Source: JBEIHX01 sp040381075
GTDB taxonomy: Bacteria > Pseudomonadota > Alphaproteobacteria > Caulobacterales > Aquidulcibacteraceae
DNA length: 64,000 nucleotides
Direction: 5' to 3'
NCBI GenBank assembly: GCA_040381075.1
Contig: JBEIHX010000005.1
Span: 84,360 to 148,359, forward strand
This document shows, piece after piece, positions 45,267-54,375 of the stretch; position 1 is the stretch's first letter, and every line of letters starts with the position of its first letter. The translations under genes and the position numbers were made by a program. The notes under the pieces are model-generated. The model was not told the DNA's origin, made no database searches, and saw only the letters and a program-made list of their open reading frames with translations.

Positions 45267-46052
45267 CTAGGCAGCAAGAGCAAGGCTGATCGGCGGACTG
45301 ATGATATCGGCGCGCTCGATAAGTTGCAGGCGCGCCTGATCAATCCGGTGTTCGTTGATCTGCAGGATGTCCTGACGCCGCAACAGCAAGGCGGCGATCT
45401 CAGCAGCGCCAGCCTCGGCGGCGCGCGGCCCCATCGCATCGAACACAGCGCGACAGAACTCAAGGTCTTCCGGGTAATCGAGCGTCCAGCGCAGGCGTTC
45501 GAAACCGCCGCCTGGCCCGACGAGGCACGACTTCGTGACGTGGGGGTGCTTGCGGATCCACGGCGTCACATGCTCACGCTCATAGGCAAGCGACGCGCAG
45601 CGGTCGGCGGCATGCAGAAGTTCGGCGGAGAACACTTCGCAATCAAGGCCATGCGGGAAGCGCGGCGGCAGGGTGTTGCAGCCGTATTCCACCCTGGTCT
45701 GGCGGTAGTGCTGCAAGGTCTGCGCGCAGATTGCCGGATCAATAAACGGACAATCGCTCGTGACCCGCATGACCGTGGTCGCGTGGACGGCGCGCGCCGC
45801 CTTCGCATACCGCGCCAGCACGTCCGACTCGCTGCCGCGCACAACCGCGTAGCCGGCGCGTTCAGCCTCCTCGCTGACGCCGTCCCCATCCGCCGTTTCA
45901 GGCGTCGCGCAGACGACGATGTCGACCTGCGGGATACGCGAAACACGATCGAGGCAGCGCACCAGTGCGCTTGCGCCGCCAAGATCCATCAGTGTCTTGC
46001 CCGGAAGCCTGGAGGATCCAAACCGCGCCTGAACTATGACCGCAACGGTCAT
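45267..46052 (-). CDS. SpsF/PseF-type cytidylyltransferase
   Basis: A 261-aa nucleotidyltransferase of the acylneuraminate cytidylyltransferase superfamily. The CTP-binding start is VIVQARFGSSRLPGKTL, followed by VMRVTSDCPFIDP and the C-terminal LRWTLDYPEDLEFCRAV. The sequence is nearer SpsF than classical PseF. In this operon it most likely makes the CMP-activated nonulosonic acid, but the SpsF branch can act on other sugars. First gene of the trio; its upstream region is shared with divergent recN. Confidence 0.75.
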   Translation of the reverse strand: MTVAVIVQARFGSSRLPGKTLMDLGGASALVRCLDRVSRIPQVDIVVCATPETADGDGVSEEAERAGYAVVRGSESDVLARYAKAARAVHATTVMRVTSDCPFIDPAICAQTLQHYRQTRVEYGCNTLPPRFPHGLDCEVFSAELLHAADRCASLAYEREHVTPWIRKHPHVTKSCLVGPGGGFERLRWTLDYPEDLEFCRAVFDAMGPRAAEAGAAEIAALLLRRQDILQINEHRIDQARLQLIERADIISPPISLALAA

Positions 46053-46135
46053 GCCCGCACCCTTTCTTATGTAACTGGAGGTGAGCGTCGGGCGCCGAAA
46101 GTAAACGATCCGTTAACGGCCTGCCGGGGGCGCGA

Positions 46136-46150
46136 GTTCCGTTTTTGTTC
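46136..46150 (+). promoter_or_regulatory. SOS (LexA) box upstream of recN
   Basis: GTTCCGTTTTTGTTC is a perfect GTTC-N7-GTTC match to the alphaproteobacterial LexA site, 107 bp before the recN ATG. It lies between recN and the divergent cytidylyltransferase gene. Confidence 0.82.
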
Positions 46151-46257
46151 TTGATTTTTCCGCGGCGGACCGCTACATGCCAACCATCCTTGCCGCAGCA
46201 GCCCTATAAGGCACACCACTCGGGTTGCGCGCCAAAAGAACAAAAGGGCAACATAAG

Positions 46258-47961
46258 ATGCTGACGGCGCTTTCGATTCGCGACGTGGTGCTCATAGAGA
46301 GCCTCGATCTGGAGGTGCGCGAAGGTTTCACCGCGCTGACGGGGGAAACTGGCGCGGGCAAATCGATCCTGCTCGACGCCCTTGGTCTGGCCGTCGGCGC
46401 CCGGGCGGACCGGGCGCTCGTGCGGCCTGACGCGGAGCGGGCGCTGGCCGCGGCGCATTTTGCGCCGCAGGCGGACCACCCGGTATGGTCGATGCTCGCC
46501 GACCATGGGGTGCCCGCTCCCCCTGGCGGGGAGATTGTACTGAAGCGGATCGTGTCGAATGATGGGCGCTCGCGCGCGCTGATCAATGATGAACCGGTGT
46601 CCTGCGCGCTGCTGCGCAGCGTCGGCGCCGCCTTGCTGGAGGTGCATGGCCAGCATGAGGGCATGAAACTTCTGGACAGCTCGGAACACCGGGCCCTGCT
46701 CGACGCCTTCGCAGGCGCCGGCGAATTGCTTCAGGCCGTCGAGGGCGCCTTTGCAGCGCTTGCCTCAAGCCGTGCGGAACTGGCCGCCCTTGAGGATGGC
46801 GCTGCGGAGAGTGAGCGAAATCGGGACTGGCTGTCCTTTGCAGTTGCAGAACTTGAGCGCCTTGATCCGCAGCCGGATGAAGAGGCGCTGCTGGCCGCAG
46901 AACGGGCGTTCCTCATGGGCGCCGAGAAGCTTTCGCAGGCGCTTGGCGATGCGACGCGCGCGCTGTCGGAGGGCGGCGGCGTCGGACAGCGCCTGCAGAC
47001 GGCGTCGCGCGGGCTGGACAGGGCCGCCAAGGTTGCTGGCCAGGCAGGCGCAGCCGCCCAGACGCTCACGGCGCGGCTGGAGGCGGGCATCGCCGCACTC
47101 GGGCGCGCCCAGGCTGAGGCCAGCGAGGCGATGGCGGAGATCGACGCGGCGATGCGCGCCGCTGCGTGTGAACCAGGACGGCTGGAAGCCGCAGAAGAAC
47201 GCCTGTTTGCGCTGCGCGCGGCGGCGCGCAAACACAACGTCGCGGTGAACGACCTCGCCAGGCTGCGCACGCGATTGACCGGAGACCTCGCCGCTCTTGA
47301 AAGTGGGGCGGAACGTCTTGCAGAGGCGCGCGCCGATGTTGCGGCGGCAGAGACGGCGTATGGAGCGGCGGCTGGCCGCCTGAGCGCCCTGCGCCAGGAT
47401 GCGGCGCGGGCGCTGGAAGCCGCCTTGACCGCAGAACTCATACCCCTGCGCCTGGAAAAGGCGCGCTTTGGTGTGATGGTCGAGCCTCTGGCCTGCGACC
47501 GGTGGGGGCCGGCGGGAGCGGAGCGCGTTGAGTTTCTGATCGCCACCAATCCAGGGGCGCCGCTTGGGCCTTTGTCTGAGATCGCCTCGGGCGGAGAGCT
47601 CGCGCGTTTCGCGCTCGCACTGAAGGTCGCGACCGCGCGCGCCAGTCAGCCGGCCTGCCTGGTGTTTGATGAGGTCGATCAGGGTGTGGGCGGGGCGGTC
47701 GCGGACGCTGTGGGATCGCGTCTGGCGCGTCTGGCGTCGCATGCGCAGGTTCTCTGCGTGACCCATGCGCCGCAGGTGGCTGCGCGGGCGGACCATCATT
47801 GGCGGATCGCCAAACGCCCGGGGGAGGACGGCGCCATGCGGACCCGCGTCATGGCGCTCAACCCGGCGCAGCGCGGAGAAGAGATCGCACGCATGCTGGC
47901 GGGCGCCGAGGTGACGGAGGAAGCCCGCGCCGCGGCCAGGGCGCTGATGGCGGCTGCCTAG
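46258..47961 (+). CDS. recN: DNA repair protein RecN
   Basis: A 567-aa SMC-like ATPase for double-strand-break repair. Walker A is GETGAGKSILLDALGL, the Q-loop region reads LLEVHGQHEGMKLLD and a long Ala/Arg/Glu-rich coiled coil fills the middle. The C-terminal ABC signature is IASGGELARFALALK, with Walker B CLVFDEVDQGVGGAVADAVG and the D-loop. The ATG at 46258 follows AAAGGG. A LexA box upstream indicates SOS induction. The gene is not in the bamD-recN-ligA context common in related genomes. Confidence 0.95.
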   Translation: MLTALSIRDVVLIESLDLEVREGFTALTGETGAGKSILLDALGLAVGARADRALVRPDAERALAAAHFAPQADHPVWSMLADHGVPAPPGGEIVLKRIVSNDGRSRALINDEPVSCALLRSVGAALLEVHGQHEGMKLLDSSEHRALLDAFAGAGELLQAVEGAFAALASSRAELAALEDGAAESERNRDWLSFAVAELERLDPQPDEEALLAAERAFLMGAEKLSQALGDATRALSEGGGVGQRLQTASRGLDRAAKVAGQAGAAAQTLTARLEAGIAALGRAQAEASEAMAEIDAAMRAAACEPGRLEAAEERLFALRAAARKHNVAVNDLARLRTRLTGDLAALESGAERLAEARADVAAAETAYGAAAGRLSALRQDAARALEAALTAELIPLRLEKARFGVMVEPLACDRWGPAGAERVEFLIATNPGAPLGPLSEIASGGELARFALALKVATARASQPACLVFDEVDQGVGGAVADAVGSRLARLASHAQVLCVTHAPQVAARADHHWRIAKRPGEDGAMRTRVMALNPAQRGEEIARMLAGAEVTEEARAAARALMAAA

Positions 47962-48298
47962 ATGGGCGCGGATACGCCGCGGGACATGCTGTCTGCGGGC
48001 GCTTCAGCTGACCGGAGGGCTCGGCTGAACCTATGGGTCGCCTCCCGGTGGAGTTTGCGGGACGGATCCCTGCAGTCGATGCGCTGGCGGCGCTTCATCG
48101 AAATCGCCATCGGGCGCGTTCTGCCGGAAATGGCCTCACCGGGCCAGACGTCGACCTCTCTTCAGGCGCCTCAGTACATCGACTCGCCGGAGGGCCTGCG
48201 CGGGTGTCCTGCAACCGCCCATCTGACGCCGGGGCGGGAAATTCACGGAAGACAACCTGGGGCAGGCCGGTCTGGCCAGGGCCAGGATCAAGGCAGGG

Positions 48299-48350
48299 CA
48301 AAGGTTAGGCTACAACCAAGGTTAGACCACAGCCAAGGTTAAGCCAGGGA
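48299..48350. repeat. Degenerate 17-18-bp tandem repeat, three copies
   Basis: Three adjacent units sharing CAAGGTTA(G/A) (48299-48316, 48317-48333, 48334-48350). They lie in the 407-bp gap between the recN stop and the 3' end of tRNA-Ala. I see no credible gene in the rest of that gap. Confidence 0.6.
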
Positions 48351-48368
48351 TCTGCTGACTGGAGACGG

Positions 48369-48444
<76 letters not shown>

Positions 48445-48578
48445 GAACCTGTTGTCCCCTCCACCGTTGCGCAAACGCTTGGGGGCGCTTGCCGTGCGGA
48501 CGGAGGCGGCTGTTTACGCGCGGCGGGCCAGGGTTTCAAGTCCTGAAAGAAACCCGCCTGCTAATCCCCGATGGCCGC

Positions 48579-49055
48579 TCAACGATCGTCGCTATCCCCA
48601 TCGGGCAGTTCATCAAGGTCGTCTTCGAGGAGGTCATCATCCTCGTCCTCGAGGAACGGCACATCGGCGTCATCGCCGCCCGGCTCCTCAAGCTCCTCTT
48701 CCGAGAAGCCTTCGGCCAGGTCGTCGCCGGCCGGCTCCTCATCATCGCCTGCCTCGTCAGTGACAGGCAGGACCTCCGGGTTCTCGATGTCGAGTTCGGC
48801 GGTTTCCTCGGTCTCCTCTTCCTCGTCCTCAGCAGCATCACGTGGCGCAGCGCTTTCGCGGACGTCGTCCTCGTCGTCGTCAGACGGCTGGAAGGCGACC
48901 ACGCGGGCCTTGGCGCGCTTGGCCTTGACCGTTTCATCGGCAGGGTCAAAGGCGTGGCTGCACTTTGGGCAGACCACGGGACGCTTCTTCAGATCGTAGA
49001 ACTTCGCTCCGCAGGCAGGACAGAGCTGCTTGTCGCCCAGATCAACTTTCGGCAC
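48579..49055 (-). CDS. TIGR02300 family protein (FYDLN acid domain)
   Basis: A 158-aa protein with an N-terminal zinc ribbon of two CxxC pairs (QLCPACGAKFYDLKKRPVVC, then PKC) that includes the diagnostic FYDL motif. An extremely acidic C-terminal tail of Asp/Glu repeats follows. This family is restricted to alphaproteobacteria and its function is unknown. A location between tRNA-Ala and aroA is usual in the class. Confidence 0.92.
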   Translation of the reverse strand: MPKVDLGDKQLCPACGAKFYDLKKRPVVCPKCSHAFDPADETVKAKRAKARVVAFQPSDDDEDDVRESAAPRDAAEDEEEETEETAELDIENPEVLPVTDEAGDDEEPAGDDLAEGFSEEELEEPGGDDADVPFLEDEDDDLLEDDLDELPDGDSDDR

Positions 49056-49185
49056 GCGGTTCTACCCCAGTGCAGATGAGAGAATCGACCTTTTGTCGTG
49101 ACGAAGCCCCGACGAAAGGCGGCGTCGCTTGCCACGGTCGGGGCCGGTTGTCAAAAGGTCGCGCACACTTTTACCCGCGACAGCG

Positions 49186-50487
49186 TCAGGCGCGCGATTG
49201 CGCCCGCAGATCGGCCAGCACCGCGAAGAAACCCGGGAAGGTCTTGGCGGTGCAGGCTGGATCCTCGATATCAACGCCCGCATTGGCCAATCCGGCGATG
49301 GCCAGGGACATCGCCATGCGATGATCGTCGTAGGTGGCGACCTGGGCGCGATGCAGCCGCGCCGGGCGGATGAGAAAGCCGTCGCGCCGTTCCTCGACAT
49401 CCCCGCCCATCCGGCGCAGCTCGGTGGTCATGGCCGCAATGCGGTCGGTTTCCTTCCAGCGCATATGCTCCACCCCTGTGATCACGACCGGTCCGCTGGC
49501 GCCGGACGCGATGGCGGCCAGCGTCGGCGCGGTGTCCGAGATCGCGTTCATGTCGAGGGTCGCCCCGGACAGGCGCGCCGGGCCGCGCACAGTCAGGCCC
49601 TGCGCCCCTTCCTCAACCGCCGCGCCCATGGCGGCGAGCGCGTCGACGAAGCCGACATCGCCCTGCAGCGCCGCGCGCGACAGGCCGCGCACGGTCACTT
49701 CGCCGCCCGTGGCGGCCGCGGCGGCGAAGAAATAGGAAGCGCTGCTGGCGTCCGGCTCGACAGCGAACGCCGCCTTGGCCCGGTAGGCCTGACCGGAGCG
49801 CACGTGCAGACGCTCCGGACCCGGACGGTCGACCGCAACGCCCCAGTCCCGCATCAAAGCGATCGTCATTGCAATGTAGGGCTCGGAGACGATTGGACCG
49901 GTGAGCGTGAGCGTGGTGTCGCTGCGGGCGTATGGCGCCGCCATGAGAGCGGCGCTGACCTGCTGGCTCGAACGGCTGGGATCAAGCTCCAGGTCGCCGC
50001 CGGGCAAACCGGCGCCGCTGAGCGTCAGGGGCAGGCAGCCAGGCGCGCTATGACAGGTGATCCGGGCGCCCTGCGCCGCCAGCAGGTCCAGCAGATCGCC
50101 CATCGGGCGCCTGCGCATGGCTGCGACGCCGTCGAAGCGCACCGCGACCTGCGACAGTGCGCACAGGGCGAGCAGGAAGCGGGCAGCCGTACCGGCATTG
50201 CCGACAAACAGCTCAACCACCCCGTCCGACGCGCGGGGCAGACGCCCGGCGCAGCCTGTCACCGTAAAGGTCTGGGCCGCGCGATCATGGGCCACATCGA
50301 AGCCCAGGGCGCCCAGGCAGGCGGCGAATATGCGCGTGTCGTCGCTGTCGAGTGCGCCGGTGAGCGTCGAGACGCCGTCCGCCAGTGCAGCAAGCAGCAG
50401 CGCGCGGTTGTTCAGGCTCTTGGAGCCGGGAACCGACACGATCCCGCTGGCCGGGCGGGTGAAAGGGTCGAGAGAGAGCACATCCAT
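49186..50487 (-). CDS. aroA: 3-phosphoshikimate 1-carboxyvinyltransferase (EPSP synthase)
   Basis: A 433-aa shikimate-pathway enzyme that joins phosphoenolpyruvate to shikimate-3-phosphate. Motifs: VPGSKSLNNRALLLAAL, VELFVGNAGTAARFLLAL (PEP/glyphosate loop), DPSRSSQQVSAALMAAPYA, HMRWKETDRIAAM and YDDHRMAMSLAIAGL near the C terminus. The length and motif order are normal. In many relatives aroA, cmk and rpsA run in one direction; here aroA points the other way and a lipoprotein gene lies between it and cmk. Confidence 0.96.
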   Translation of the reverse strand: MDVLSLDPFTRPASGIVSVPGSKSLNNRALLLAALADGVSTLTGALDSDDTRIFAACLGALGFDVAHDRAAQTFTVTGCAGRLPRASDGVVELFVGNAGTAARFLLALCALSQVAVRFDGVAAMRRRPMGDLLDLLAAQGARITCHSAPGCLPLTLSGAGLPGGDLELDPSRSSQQVSAALMAAPYARSDTTLTLTGPIVSEPYIAMTIALMRDWGVAVDRPGPERLHVRSGQAYRAKAAFAVEPDASSASYFFAAAAATGGEVTVRGLSRAALQGDVGFVDALAAMGAAVEEGAQGLTVRGPARLSGATLDMNAISDTAPTLAAIASGASGPVVITGVEHMRWKETDRIAAMTTELRRMGGDVEERRDGFLIRPARLHRAQVATYDDHRMAMSLAIAGLANAGVDIEDPACTAKTFPGFFAVLADLRAQSRA

Positions 50488-50538
50488 GCCGGACGCCTTA
50501 GCCGGTTTGCAGAGCCAGGGGAAAACTCTTTGCCACGC

Positions 50539-51330
50539 CTAGCGGGACGGGATGGAGGTCCACGGGCCGTCCCCGTCCCGCGCCACCAGGCGGATCGATG
50601 CGGGATCGTACTGGGGATATTCCAGCCCGAAGTTGAACCGCCACGCAAAGCCGTCGGCAATGCGCCAATAGGCCATGGACCGGGGCGCGACGCCGTACTC
50701 CCCGCAGAAGCCCAGGGCTGCGGCGTCAGGGCCCTGCGCCGCGCGGTAGGCGTCCGGCGCATCGACCACCAGGGCGTCAGCCGGGTAGTCCTCGATGCCG
50801 GCGGAGCGGATCACGCAGGCTGCCGCCTCGTCTGCGCTGAGCGTGGTGTCGCGCGCCAGCGCCTGGATGAACGCTCGTGTGTCCTCACCCTCGGGCGCCT
50901 GAAACACCTGGGCAGTCTGTTCGCCGATGGTGGTCTCGAGCTGCAGGGCAGCCTGCTGGTAGGTGATCACCGAACTGTGCATCCCGTCGGCGACCGCCAG
51001 GCGGGTGGTCTGCCCGTTGCAGGACAAGGCCATATAGATCATGGCCAGACGACGGGGCCCACGACCGCCGGGATCCCTGAACGGCGCATCATTGACCACC
51101 CAGGCGCAGCCGTCGGGCCGCCGGCTGGAGAGCGCGGCCACCTTTGCGGGATCAAGAAATCCGATCGCCCGATCGGGACACAGGCCCGTCTCGGCGAGCC
51201 GGGCCTGCGCGTCGGCGCAGGGCGTCGCCGGATCGCCCGCGCGCGGCGGCGCCTGACGGACCGGCGGGGCGCAGGACGCCGCCGACAGGAGCAGGCCCGC
51301 CATGACGGCGGCCACGGTCAGGCTACGCAC
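50539..51330 (-). CDS. Hypothetical lipoprotein
   Basis: A 263-aa protein with a short lipoprotein-type signal ending in LLLSAASC. The mature part carries several cysteines (CADAQARLAETGLC, DGCAWVV, LSCNGQ, AACVI, GFCGEYG), suggesting disulfides, and a C-terminal domain (SMAYWRIADGFAWRFNFGLE). I do not recognise a family. GTG 51330 with GAGG upstream gives a proper signal n-region; an ATG at 51303 would truncate it. It lies upstream of aroA on the same strand (51-bp gap). Confidence 0.65.
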   Translation of the reverse strand: MRSLTVAAVMAGLLLSAASCAPPVRQAPPRAGDPATPCADAQARLAETGLCPDRAIGFLDPAKVAALSSRRPDGCAWVVNDAPFRDPGGRGPRRLAMIYMALSCNGQTTRLAVADGMHSSVITYQQAALQLETTIGEQTAQVFQAPEGEDTRAFIQALARDTTLSADEAAACVIRSAGIEDYPADALVVDAPDAYRAAQGPDAAALGFCGEYGVAPRSMAYWRIADGFAWRFNFGLEYPQYDPASIRLVARDGDGPWTSIPSR

Positions 51331-51589
51331 AGCCGCACCTCGCAAGGGCCGCCCCTGCAGACGCGCGCTGTGCGGCAGGCAGGCGGGACGGGCATCGGTA
51401 GGAGATCGGCCTCGTGTGGTCAATTGAGCGCACGACAGCAGGCCCTGCCGGCGGGCGGCCCGCCGACATGCCCAACCTGGAAGGACCATCCTCGCGGGCC
51501 CTCCCTGGCGCACGGCAGGCCCGGCGCCGCGGGCGCAATTGCCGCCGTCGGCCCGGCTTGCTAGAAGCCCGCAGCGTCAAAGGGCCGCC

Positions 51590-52231
51590 ATGATCATCGC
51601 CATCGACGGACCGCTCGCCGCGGGCAAGGGCACCATCGCGCGGGCGCTCGCGACCCGGTTCGGTCTGCGCTATCTGGACACCGGCAGCCTGTATCGCGCG
51701 GTCGCGGTTGCGGTGGCGCGGGCGGGCGGCGATCTGGACGATCCCGCCGACGCCGAAGCGGCGGCGGCCGGTCTCGACCTCGACTCCATTGATGAGGCGG
51801 CGATCCGTTCGGCGGCGGCGGGCCAGGGGGCTTCGAAGGTGGCGGCGATGCCGGGCGTGCGCGCGGCGCTGCTTGACCTGCAGCGGCGGTTCGCAGCGAC
51901 CCCGCCCGGCGCGGTTCTGGACGGGCGCGACATCGGCACCGTCGTGTGCCCGCATGCCGACATCAAGCTGTACATCACCGCCGACGAGACAGCGCGCGCC
52001 CGGCGCCGGCGCGACGAGCTGGCGGCCAAGGGCGAGGATCTCAGTCTTGACGACATGCTGTCCCAGTTGCGCGAGCGCGACCAGCGCGACGCAGCCCGGG
52101 CTGCAGCGCCGATGCGTCCGGCCGACGACGCGCACTTGCTTGACACGACCGGTCTTTCTATAGAAGCGGCCATCGAGGCGGCGTGCGCGATCATCGTGGA
52201 TGATCGGCGCATGGCTGCGCGTTCCGTCTGA
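51590..52231 (+). CDS. cmk: Cytidylate kinase
   Basis: A 213-aa nucleoside monophosphate kinase that phosphorylates CMP and dCMP. The P-loop is AIDGPLAAGKGTIARALA, followed by LRYLDTGSLYRAVA, the catalytic DGRDIGTVVCPHADIKLYI and the lid RARRRRDELAAKGEDLSLDD. ATG 51590 gives the standard start; AGGG lies upstream. rpsA follows 161 bp later, the usual cmk-rpsA pairing. Confidence 0.95.
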   Translation: MIIAIDGPLAAGKGTIARALATRFGLRYLDTGSLYRAVAVAVARAGGDLDDPADAEAAAAGLDLDSIDEAAIRSAAAGQGASKVAAMPGVRAALLDLQRRFAATPPGAVLDGRDIGTVVCPHADIKLYITADETARARRRRDELAAKGEDLSLDDMLSQLRERDQRDAARAAAPMRPADDAHLLDTTGLSIEAAIEAACAIIVDDRRMAARSV

Positions 52232-52392
52232 CCGCTCGTTCACCCCGGCCCGTCCGGGTCGGGACCCGCCGAGGAAGGCCGCGCCCGCCTCACTGACGTA
52301 TCCGTCCAACCCACGTCCCGGCGCATCCCGCGCCGCGGCGAGACCGCCGGAGCCAACCGGTCGGCAGGCAACCATTCGGAGACTTTGAACCC

Positions 52393-54096
52393 ATGGCGCA
52401 GGCTGCAGCCACAATGACCCCGAGCCGCGACGACTTCGCGGCCCTGCTTGATGAATCCATTTCCTCCTCCGGCCTTCAGGAAGGCCGCGTCATCACCGCG
52501 ACGGTGGTGGGCGTGGAGAACGACTTTGTCGTCGTCGACGTCGGTCTCAAGACCGAAGGACGCATTCCCGCGCGCGAATTCGCGGCTGATGGGCGCGACC
52601 TGAAGCCCGGCGACACGGTTGAGGTCTATCTCGACCGCATCGAGAACGCCCTCGGCGACGCGGTGATCAGCCGCGAGAAAGCCCGCCGCGAAGAGGCCTG
52701 GACCCGCCTGGAGCGCAGCTTCGCCGCGCAGGAGCCGGTCAACGGCAAGATCTCCGGTCGCGTCAAGGGCGGCTTCACCGTGGATCTCGGCGGCGCCTCG
52801 GCCTTCCTGCCGGGGAGCCAGATCGACATCCGCCCGGTGCGCGACGTGGGCCCGCTCATGGGCCTCGAGCAACCGTTTGCGATCCTGAAGATGGACCGCC
52901 CGCGCGGCAACATCGTGGTGTCGCGCCGCGCCGTCCTTGAAGAAAGCCGCGCCGAACAGCGTGCTGAGATCGTCAACCAGCTTCTGGAAGGCGAAATCCG
53001 CGATGGCGTGGTGAAGAACATCACAGATTACGGGGCCTTCGTGGACCTCGGCGGCATCGACGGCCTGCTGCACGTCACCGACATGAGCTGGAAGCGCGTA
53101 TCGCACCCGAGCCAGGTCGTGCAGGTCGGCGAGACCGTGCGGGTGCAGATCGTGAAGATCAATCCGGAGACCCAGCGCATCTCGCTCGGCATGAAGCAGC
53201 TGCAGTCCGATCCATGGGACGGGGTGGCCGCCAAGTATCCGGTCGGCGCGAAGATGATGGGCCGCGTGACCAACATCACGGACTACGGCGCCTTCGTGGA
53301 ACTCGAGGCTGGCGTCGAAGGCCTCGTGCACGTCTCGGAGATGAGCTGGACAAAGAAGAACGTCCATCCCGGCAAGATCGTGTCAACGAGCCAGGAAGTC
53401 GAAGTCATCGTGCTCGATGTCGATAGCGACAAACGGCGGATCTCGCTCGGCCTGAAGCAGTGCCTGCGCAATCCGTGGGAGATCTTCCTGGAGGCTCATC
53501 CAGTTGGTTCGAAGGTCAAGGGCGAGGTGCGCAACATCACCGAGTTTGGCCTGTTCATCGGCCTCGACAACGAGATCGACGGGATGGTGCACCTGTCCGA
53601 CATCGATTGGGACGCCTCCGGCGAGGAAGCGATCCAGCGCTACAAGAAGGGCGACACGGTTGAGGCCAAGGTGCTCGACGTCGATGTTGACAAGGAACGC
53701 GTCAGCCTCGGCATCAAGCAGCTGACGGGCGATCCGCTGGCGGCCGGCGATTTCCGCAAGGGTCAGGTCGTGACGGTGACGGTGACGGAAGTCACCACCG
53801 GTGGGATCGAAGTGTCGTTCGGCCCAGAGGGCAATCTGGTGAAATCCTTCATCCGCAAGTCCGACCTGTCGCGCGATCGTTCGGAACAGCGTCCCGAACG
53901 CTTCGCGGTCGGCGATCGACTGGATGCAATGATCACCAATGTCGACAAGGCGGCGCGGCGGATCTCGCTGTCCATCAAGGCGCGCGAGATCACCGAAGAG
54001 AAGGACGCAATCGCCCAGTATGGCTCGTCGGACTCCGGCGCGTCGCTTGGCGATATCCTGGGTGCGGCGCTGCGCGGCGACAAGGACAAGCAGTAA
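52393..54096 (+). CDS. rpsA: 30S ribosomal protein S1
   Basis: A 567-aa translation-initiation protein with six S1 RNA-binding domains. The first two are the ribosome-binding pair. The later ones repeat the pattern NITDYGAFVDLGGIDGLLHV / NITDYGAFVELEAGVEGLVH / NITEFGLFIGLDNEIDGMVH. The C-terminal tail ends ALRGDKDKQ, as in other alphaproteobacteria. An intrinsic terminator follows directly. Confidence 0.97.
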   Translation: MAQAAATMTPSRDDFAALLDESISSSGLQEGRVITATVVGVENDFVVVDVGLKTEGRIPAREFAADGRDLKPGDTVEVYLDRIENALGDAVISREKARREEAWTRLERSFAAQEPVNGKISGRVKGGFTVDLGGASAFLPGSQIDIRPVRDVGPLMGLEQPFAILKMDRPRGNIVVSRRAVLEESRAEQRAEIVNQLLEGEIRDGVVKNITDYGAFVDLGGIDGLLHVTDMSWKRVSHPSQVVQVGETVRVQIVKINPETQRISLGMKQLQSDPWDGVAAKYPVGAKMMGRVTNITDYGAFVELEAGVEGLVHVSEMSWTKKNVHPGKIVSTSQEVEVIVLDVDSDKRRISLGLKQCLRNPWEIFLEAHPVGSKVKGEVRNITEFGLFIGLDNEIDGMVHLSDIDWDASGEEAIQRYKKGDTVEAKVLDVDVDKERVSLGIKQLTGDPLAAGDFRKGQVVTVTVTEVTTGGIEVSFGPEGNLVKSFIRKSDLSRDRSEQRPERFAVGDRLDAMITNVDKAARRISLSIKAREITEEKDAIAQYGSSDSGASLGDILGAALRGDKDKQ

Positions 54097-54120
54097 TCCG
54101 TTTCGCAGTGCGGACGGCGA

Positions 54121-54153
54121 CGGCGCGGGCTTCACATCCCGCGCCGTTTTTTT
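54121..54153 (+). terminator. Intrinsic terminator of rpsA
   Basis: A perfect 9-bp stem CGGCGCGGG/CCCGCGCCG with an 8-nt loop followed by seven Ts, 25 bp after the rpsA stop. Confidence 0.9.
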
Positions 54154-54210
54154 GGGGCTGTGTGATTTGGGGCTGTGTGATTTGGGGCTGTGTGATTTGG
54201 GGCTGTGTGA
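54151..54210. repeat. 15-bp tandem repeat, four exact copies
   Basis: TTTGGGGCTGTGTGA four times without change, 60 bp. The first copy begins inside the T-run of the rpsA terminator. It lies between the convergent rpsA and acyl-CoA dehydrogenase genes. Confidence 0.92.
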
Positions 54211-54375
54211 CGCGTGCCGGCTGCAATGCGGCCAACGGCCGAGGGGAGTTCGTCGCACGGCCCGGGGACGGGCGGCGGGGCGCTGCGACGGCCGGCAGCG
54301 GTCCCGGCCGTCGCGTGGCGTCAGGACAGCCCCGCCACAGCGTCCGCACAGCGTCAGGCCACCCCTGGGGCGCCG

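Noticed and set aside
47962..48342. 126-codon frame starting directly after the recN stop
   Set aside because: Low-complexity translation that runs into the degenerate repeats, with no ribosome-binding site or family match.
49129..51564. 811-codon plus-strand frame across aroA and the lipoprotein gene
   Set aside because: It is antisense to two genes with strong family or signal features, and its translation is Arg/Gly/Gln-rich without motifs.
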